This document shows, piece after piece, positions 60,099 to 64,000 of a DNA stretch of 64,000 bases (its first letter is position 1; each line of letters starts with the position of its first letter). The translations under genes were made by a program, and so were the position numbers. The notes beneath the pieces are model-generated. The model was given only the letters and a program-made list of their open reading frames with translations, searched no databases and was not told the DNA's origin. The stretch comes from Alphaproteobacteria bacterium (GTDB lineage: Bacteria; Pseudomonadota; Alphaproteobacteria; Bin95). The stretch covers positions 129,801 through 193,800 of the forward strand of contig JAJEIH010000014.1 in NCBI GenBank assembly GCA_022827685.1, in the 5' to 3' direction.

Positions 60099-60289
60099 AA
60101 CACGATTCGTTCGGGTTGCAACGGTGCCGAACGGGCAACCCCGATTGTCACCCCGGACGGAGCGAAGCGGAGATCCGGGGGCCAGCTTGTCGGACTCTGT
60201 GCCGGGTCGCGCCGGCGGTGCTGGGCCCCGGCTCGGAGGCCGGGGCGACAAATTCGGGCCGGGATTCAATTCGAAAGGACTCTGCTCTG
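60096..60289. mobile_element. MITE-like inverted-repeat element 1 (194 bp)
   Basis: Outer imperfect inverted repeats of about 27 nt lie at 60096-60122 (tagaacacgattcgttcggg...) and 60263-60289. An inner pair, gtcaccccgg (60147-60156) and ccggggcgac (60239-60248), is nested inside. The left end matches the ends of element 2 at 60799-61092 (about 22 of 27 positions against its right end). The right end is more diverged (about 19 of 27). No coding capacity. This is the build of a non-autonomous transposon or an extragenic palindrome. Confidence 0.6.
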
Positions 60290-60317
60290 GCGCACAGTCC
60301 TGTCGGACCGAGCCGAA

Positions 60318-60767
60318 TCACGGGGTAGCCGCCTCCTGACCGCCGCTTGCCTTCCACCGCTTCCGCTGGTGGCGGGTGGCAAGGCGGCGGCTCAATTCCA
60401 TGCGGTGGCGCTTGAGGAACCGGCGCAGGGTCCGGTCGGCGAACCGCACGCCCTCGGCGGCCAGCGCCTCGCCCAGCGCCCGGCTGGAAAGCTACGGGCG
60501 CGCCTCCAGAATGCGGACGATCCGGTCGCGCTCTGCCTCGATCCGCGAGGCGCTGCCGCCGCGCGCGTCCGGCTCGACATGCCCGCGCTCGCGGAAACGC
60601 TTCACCCAGCGGCTGACACTCGGCGCGCTCAGTCCGAACCGCGCGGCCGCCGCCCGGGCGCTCATGCCGCCCTGCACCACCGCCGCCACCGCCCGGTGCC
60701 GCAACCCCATATCGACCGCCTTGCCTCGTCCGGACATTGCCAAGGCGTCTTCCGGCCCGTCCACCAT
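60318..60767 (-). pseudogene. Broken IS630-type transposase N-terminal fragment
   Basis: Reading on the minus strand from an ATG at 60767 gives a winged-helix/HTH region (MSARAAAARFGLSAPSVSRW, VKRFRERG, RIEAERDRIVRIL). A TAG at 60492-60494 interrupts the frame. Past it the same frame continues with LSSRALGEALAAEGVRF, ADRTLRRFLKRHRMELSRR to a TGA at 60318-60320. The two halves together match the DNA-binding part of IS630-family transposases. The DDE catalytic domain is absent, so it is a dead remnant. It lies between the two inverted-repeat elements. Confidence 0.72.
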
Positions 60768-60798
60768 TCCCCGCTCCTTTCCGTCCCCGACGGTTCAA

Positions 60799-61092
60799 CT
60801 AGAGCATGATCCATTCCAACTGAAACGACTGCATTTGGCGGGTAGCGTCGGGGCTTGACCTCATTCGTCACCCCGGCCCCCGAGCCGGGGTCCAGCCTCG
60901 GTTCTGGCGTCAGCCCCGGATCGGGGGAGCCTGTCCCCGCGAAGGCGGGGAGGGCAGGCCCCAGCGGTTGAGCCTATTCTCCACCGGCAGCGGCGGCATC
61001 GAGAGTCATGGATGGATCCCGGCTCGGGGGCCGGGGTGACGGTTAAGGCTATACGAACGACATTGTTTCAAGCCGAATGGATCGTGCTCTAG
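60799..61092. mobile_element. MITE-like inverted-repeat element 2 (294 bp)
   Basis: Outer inverted repeats of 28 nt are at 60799-60826 (ctagagcatgatccattcca...) and 61065-61092 (reading ...gaatggatcgtgctctag), about 23 of 28 positions paired. An inner pair, gtcaccccggcccccgagcc... (60867-60893) and its complement (61014-61040), differs at one of 27 positions. Between them are further GC-rich palindromes (ccccggatcgggg, ccccgcgaaggcgggg). It has no coding capacity and the same architecture as element 1. The remaining 134 nt up to mnmA hold nothing recognised. Confidence 0.65.
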
Positions 61093-61226
61093 ACCGGCCA
61101 ATCGCCGCACCGCGGCTATCGCGGCGCACGTATTTCGCCGGTTGACGCCCGGCCCCCGGCCGCCGGCAGTTCCCCTCGAAAATCGCGCCGGAACGGACGC
61201 CGCAGCGCGCCCGTCCCACCAACCCG

Positions 61227-62336
61227 TCAGGTCATTCCTCGCTTGCCTTCCGCTTCCCGGACGATCCAGCCGCCGCCGAGCACCCGGCCGCCGTCGTAGA
61301 AGACGGCGGCTTGGCCGGCGGCGACGCCGTATTCGTGGTCGTCCAGAAGGATTTCCACGCTGTCGCCTTGCGGATAGAGGGTTGCGGGCCGGGGTGCTGC
61401 GCTCGACCGGATGCGGACTTCCGCCCGCTGCCCCTCCGCCGGTGCGTCGCCGTCGCCGAGCCAGTTGACCTCGCGCACTCGGAAGCGCCGGCGTCCGAGC
61501 GCTTCGCGGGGCCCGACCACGACCCGGTGGCGTTCCGGGTCCAGCGCCAGCACATAGAGCCGTTCGCCGTCGGCGGCATTGCCGAGGTCCAGCCCGCGCC
61601 GCTGGCCGACGGTAAAATTGACGATGCCTTCATGCCGGCCGAGCACATGGCCGTCCCGGTCCACAATCTCGCCCGGCTCCAGCGCGCCGGGGCGCAGGCG
61701 CGCGACGATGTCGGCGTAGCGGCCGTCCGGCACGAAGCAGATGTCCTGGCTGTCGGGCTTCTCCGCCACGGGCAGGGCGAGCCGCGCCGCTTCCCGCCGC
61801 ACCCGGTCCTTGGGCATGCCGCCGAGCGGAAAGCGCAGGAAATCGAGCTGTTCGCGGGTGGTCGCGAACAGGAAATAGCTCTGGTCCTTGCCGCTGTCGG
61901 CGGCCCGGTGCAGCTCCGGGCCGGGCAGGCGCTGCACATAGTGACCGGTGGCAAGCGCGTCGGCTTCGAGGTCCCTTGCCGTTGCCAGCAGGTCGCGGAA
62001 CTTCACTGTTCGGTTGCACTGCACGCAGGGCAGCGGCGTCTCGCCGGCGAGGTAGCTATCGGCGAAACCCTCCATGACGGCGGCCCGGAACCGGCTCTCA
62101 TAGTCCAGCACGTAATGCGGGATGCCGATCCGGTCCGCGACGGCGCGGGCGTCGTGGATGTCCTGGCCGGCGCAGCAGGCGCCCTTGCGCCCCGCGGCCG
62201 CGCCGTGGTCGTAAAGCTGCAGGGTGACGCCGACGACCTCATAGCCCGCTTCGGCGAGCAGCGCCGCCGTGACGGAACTGTCCACACCGCCGGACATGGC
62301 GGCGACCACGCGCGAGGATGCAGGAAGATCGAGCAA
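61227..62336 (-). CDS. mnmA: tRNA-specific 2-thiouridylase
   Basis: The 369-residue protein has the PP-loop [29 protein letters not shown], catalytic Cys in [13 protein letters not shown] and the second Cys in [14 protein letters not shown]-terminal beta domain follows ([13 protein letters not shown]). It makes 2-thiouridine at U34 of tRNA Lys/Glu/Gln, using sulfur relayed from a cysteine desulfurase such as the one encoded at 51571. Confidence 0.95.
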   Translation of the reverse strand: MLDLPASSRVVAAMSGGVDSSVTAALLAEAGYEVVGVTLQLYDHGAAAGRKGACCAGQDIHDARAVADRIGIPHYVLDYESRFRAAVMEGFADSYLAGETPLPCVQCNRTVKFRDLLATARDLEADALATGHYVQRLPGPELHRAADSGKDQSYFLFATTREQLDFLRFPLGGMPKDRVRREAARLALPVAEKPDSQDICFVPDGRYADIVARLRPGALEPGEIVDRDGHVLGRHEGIVNFTVGQRRGLDLGNAADGERLYVLALDPERHRVVVGPREALGRRRFRVREVNWLGDGDAPAEGQRAEVRIRSSAAPRPATLYPQGDSVEILLDDHEYGVAAGQAAVFYDGGRVLGGGWIVREAEGKRGMT

Positions 62337-62408
62337 GAGGGCCGGTTCCTGTGGAGAAGTGCCCGGAAACTGGTTCAGTGCCCGCCCAAGGTCAACGGTC
62401 CGCCGCGT

Positions 62409-63146
62409 CTAAACGTGCTGGCCGCCGTTCACGTGGATTTCAGCGCCGTTGATGTAGCGCGAGGCCTCCGTGCAAAGGAAGAAGATCGTGTCGGCGACCT
62501 CCCCCGGCTCGCCCATGCGGCCGACCGGAATGGCGCGGACGATCTCGTCCGAACCGGGCGAGAGCATCGGAGTGTCGATCTCGCCGGGCGCGATGGCGTT
62601 GACGCGAATGCCGTCCGGCCCGAACTCCGCCGCCATCTCCCGGGTGAGCGCCGCCAGCGCCGCTTTCGACGTTGCATAGGCCGGCCCGGCGAAACGATGC
62701 ACCCGGCCGCCCGCGATCGAGGTGACATTCACCACGGACCCGTTGCCGGCCGCCAGCTCTTTCGCAAGTCCGCGCGCGAGCATCAGCGGGGCGTAGAAAT
62801 TCACCTGCATGACATGGTGCCAGGCGCTGAGGCGGGTGTTTCGCACGCCGAGCCTGCCGCCATCATCGTCCTTGGGCGAGACCGCCGCGTTGTTGACCAG
62901 CGCATGCACGCGGCCGTCGGTCAGCCGCTTGCGCATTTCCTCGATCGTGACGGCGAGCCCTTCGGGATCCGACAGGTCCACCTCGATATGGTCCTCCGGT
63001 CCCGCACCCCACGGGCAGATGCCGCCCGGAAAGGACTGCCGCGAGCAGGTGATGACGCGCCAGCCGGCATCCTTGAACTTGATGGCCGTGGCATGGCCGA
63101 TGCCGCGGCTGGCGCCGGTGAGGATGAGGGTTCGCGTTTCCGACAT
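62409..63146 (-). CDS. Short-chain dehydrogenase/reductase
   Basis: The 245-residue SDR has LILTGASRGIGHATAIKF, VNNAAVSPK, catalytic Tyr/Lys in PAYATSKAALAALTRE, and a C-terminal YINGAEIHVNGGQHV. The ATG at 63146 begins the fold; a long frame upstream overlaps the sulfatase gene and is not protein-like. Substrate unknown. It follows the sulfatase gene by 38 nt on the same strand, and lies 72 nt before mnmA. Confidence 0.87.
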   Translation of the reverse strand: MSETRTLILTGASRGIGHATAIKFKDAGWRVITCSRQSFPGGICPWGAGPEDHIEVDLSDPEGLAVTIEEMRKRLTDGRVHALVNNAAVSPKDDDGGRLGVRNTRLSAWHHVMQVNFYAPLMLARGLAKELAAGNGSVVNVTSIAGGRVHRFAGPAYATSKAALAALTREMAAEFGPDGIRVNAIAPGEIDTPMLSPGSDEIVRAIPVGRMGEPGEVADTIFFLCTEASRYINGAEIHVNGGQHV

Positions 63147-63184
63147 GAGCCTCGGCGCAGCATAAGGGCAAGGAACAGCGGGCG

Positions 63185-64000
63185 CTACCACACGCCGATG
63201 ATGAAACCGCGCTTGCGGCTGCCGTCGGTGCGCCGCGCCACCTCCTCGTCGGAGAGGGTGGTGCGGGTCCGCCGTGCGCGGAGCCAGGCGAACAGCCTCT
63301 CGTGCAGCTCCGCGCGGGCGCCGGCATGGGCCGGGTCGCCGCCGAGGTCGGCGAGTTCCAGCGGGTCCGCGGCGAGGTCGAACAATTGCGGGCGGTATCC
63401 TTCCCAGAACACATATTTCCAACGCTCCGTGCGGACCATATAGCCGCGGGACTCCTCGACGCCGCGCCCGAGCGTGAGGCGGGCGGCCCGGTGGGCGTAG
63501 TCGGTTTCGGAGAACACCGCCTCGCGCCGCTCGGCCTTTCCGCCGCGCAGCAGCGGCAGCAGTGAGCGCCCCTCCAGCCGGTGCGGCTGGACCTCGCCGC
63601 CCGCCGCCTCCACGAAGGTCGGCACCAGGTCGATCGATTCCACAAGGTCGTCCACGACCGCGCCGGGCGTTCCCTCCGGGTCGTACAGGATCAGCGGGAT
63701 GCGTACGCTTTCCTCGTGGAACAGCTCCTTCTCGCCGAGCCAGTGGTCGCCCAGATAGTCGCCGTGGTCGCTGGTGAAGACGATCATGGTGTTTTCCATC
63801 CGGCCCTGGTCCTCCAAGAAGGCGAACAGGCGGCCCATATGGTCGTCGATTTCCTTCACCAGACCCATATAGGCGGGGATGACCGTGCGCCGGACCTCGT
63901 CGCGTGAGAAGTTCCGGCTGTCTTCATGGGCCATGAAGGCGGCGTGGACGGGGTGCGGGTCCCGGCGCTCGTCCTCATGCCGGTTGGCGGCGATGACGGA
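63185..64000 (-). CDS. Sulfatase family protein, C-terminal part (5' end outside window)
   Basis: The open frame runs off the right edge; 271 residues are visible. FTSDHGDYLGDHWLGEKELFHEES has the metal Asp-His pair and the conserved Lys of sulfatases. LILYDPEGTPG and DLVPTFVEAAGGEVQPHRLEGRSLLP follow, then VRTERWKYVFWEG. The CxPxR formylglycine site would be in the missing N-terminus. Similar proteins are arylsulfatase- or choline-sulfatase-like; the substrate is not known. Confidence 0.88.
   Translation of the reverse strand, partial: SVIAANRHEDERRDPHPVHAAFMAHEDSRNFSRDEVRRTVIPAYMGLVKEIDDHMGRLFAFLEDQGRMENTMIVFTSDHGDYLGDHWLGEKELFHEESVRIPLILYDPEGTPGAVVDDLVESIDLVPTFVEAAGGEVQPHRLEGRSLLPLLRGGKAERREAVFSETDYAHRAARLTLGRGVEESRGYMVRTERWKYVFWEGYRPQLFDLAADPLELADLGGDPAHAGARAELHERLFAWLRARRTRTTLSDEEVARRTDGSRKRGFIIGVW

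Noticed and set aside
60147-60180. Repeated palindromes as a CRISPR array
   Set aside because: Repeats are few, irregularly spaced and self-complementary with no unique spacers and no cas genes; they fit extragenic palindromes.
61093-61226. tRNA or small RNA gene before mnmA
   Set aside because: Short GC-rich palindromes occur, but no cloverleaf, T-loop GGTTCGA or conserved RNA pattern was seen.
1-64000. Defence island, secretion system, prophage or biosynthetic gene cluster
   Set aside because: No toxin-antitoxin, restriction, retron, NRPS/PKS, integrase or phage structural gene was recognised; the content is mainly metabolism and housekeeping.

Overview
The window is about 64 kb of high-GC, gene-dense DNA. 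Intergenic gaps are short and 4-nt ATGA or GTGA overlaps between operon genes are frequent. Gene content and order point to an alphaproteobacterium, probably Rhodospirillales-like: a chorismate mutase-hisC-tyrA operon, anmK divergent from tyrS, a cysteine-free L31, trmN6-like/DUF2007 divergent from ispB, and a fused PuuE-UraD. The genus cannot be fixed from the sequence. No rRNA, tRNA, CRISPR array, phage or plasmid replication gene was seen.

Layout. 0-7 kb: a covalent-FAD dimethylglycine/sarcosine dehydrogenase faces a short methylenetetrahydrofolate reductase, a one-carbon pair. Beside them lies a translationally coupled aromatic amino-acid operon (chorismate mutase, hisC, tyrA, plus a phytanoyl-CoA-dioxygenase-like gene). 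7-18.5 kb: a purine catabolic region with a nucleobase permease, xanthine dehydrogenase subunits, the urate-oxidising membrane cytochrome PuuD, HIU hydrolase, fused allantoinase/OHCU decarboxylase and ureidoglycine aminohydrolase. Together these cover xanthine to allantoate and the ureidoglycine step. Allantoate amidohydrolase and the XDH maturation factor XdhC are not in the window. 18.5-24 kb: a CMD-family protein, a TcuA-like flavoprotein, purB and an AidB-like acyl-CoA dehydrogenase. 24-31 kb: a 772-bp non-coding region with phased ATGACAT repeats, then a three-component HcnABC-like dehydrogenase, an enoyl-CoA hydratase and two MFS transporters.

31-42.6 kb: anmK/tyrS, then a compact trehalose operon (otsB, a GH15 glucoamylase/trehalase, otsA, glk) downstream of rpmE, an MsbA-like ABC exporter and an omega-amino-acid transaminase. 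42.7-51.5 kb: a carotenoid oxygenase operon in which an alpha/beta hydrolase carries the same Tat-like signal sequence as the oxygenase. A second, signal-less copy of this hydrolase sits 6.5 kb away. Between them are a membrane LytTR regulator, a TauD-family dioxygenase, ELM1, RidA, a methyltransferase and ispB. 51.5-60 kb: cysteine desulfurase, ferredoxin, TenA, dehydrogenases, DUF502, an AspA-family deacylase, an amidase, an SDR and an enoyl-CoA hydratase. 60-61.1 kb: a small mobile-DNA scar, two related inverted-repeat elements flanking a broken IS630-type transposase N-terminus. 61.2-64 kb: mnmA, an SDR and the C-terminal part of a sulfatase cut by the window edge.

I see no complete undescribed system such as a defence or biosynthetic island. 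The best leads are the hydrolase that gained a secretion signal, the helically phased ATGACAT array, the permease with a C-terminal domain resembling a degenerate GHKL ATPase, and the paired MITE-like elements. All functional calls rest on recognised motifs, lengths and gene order; no database search was run.
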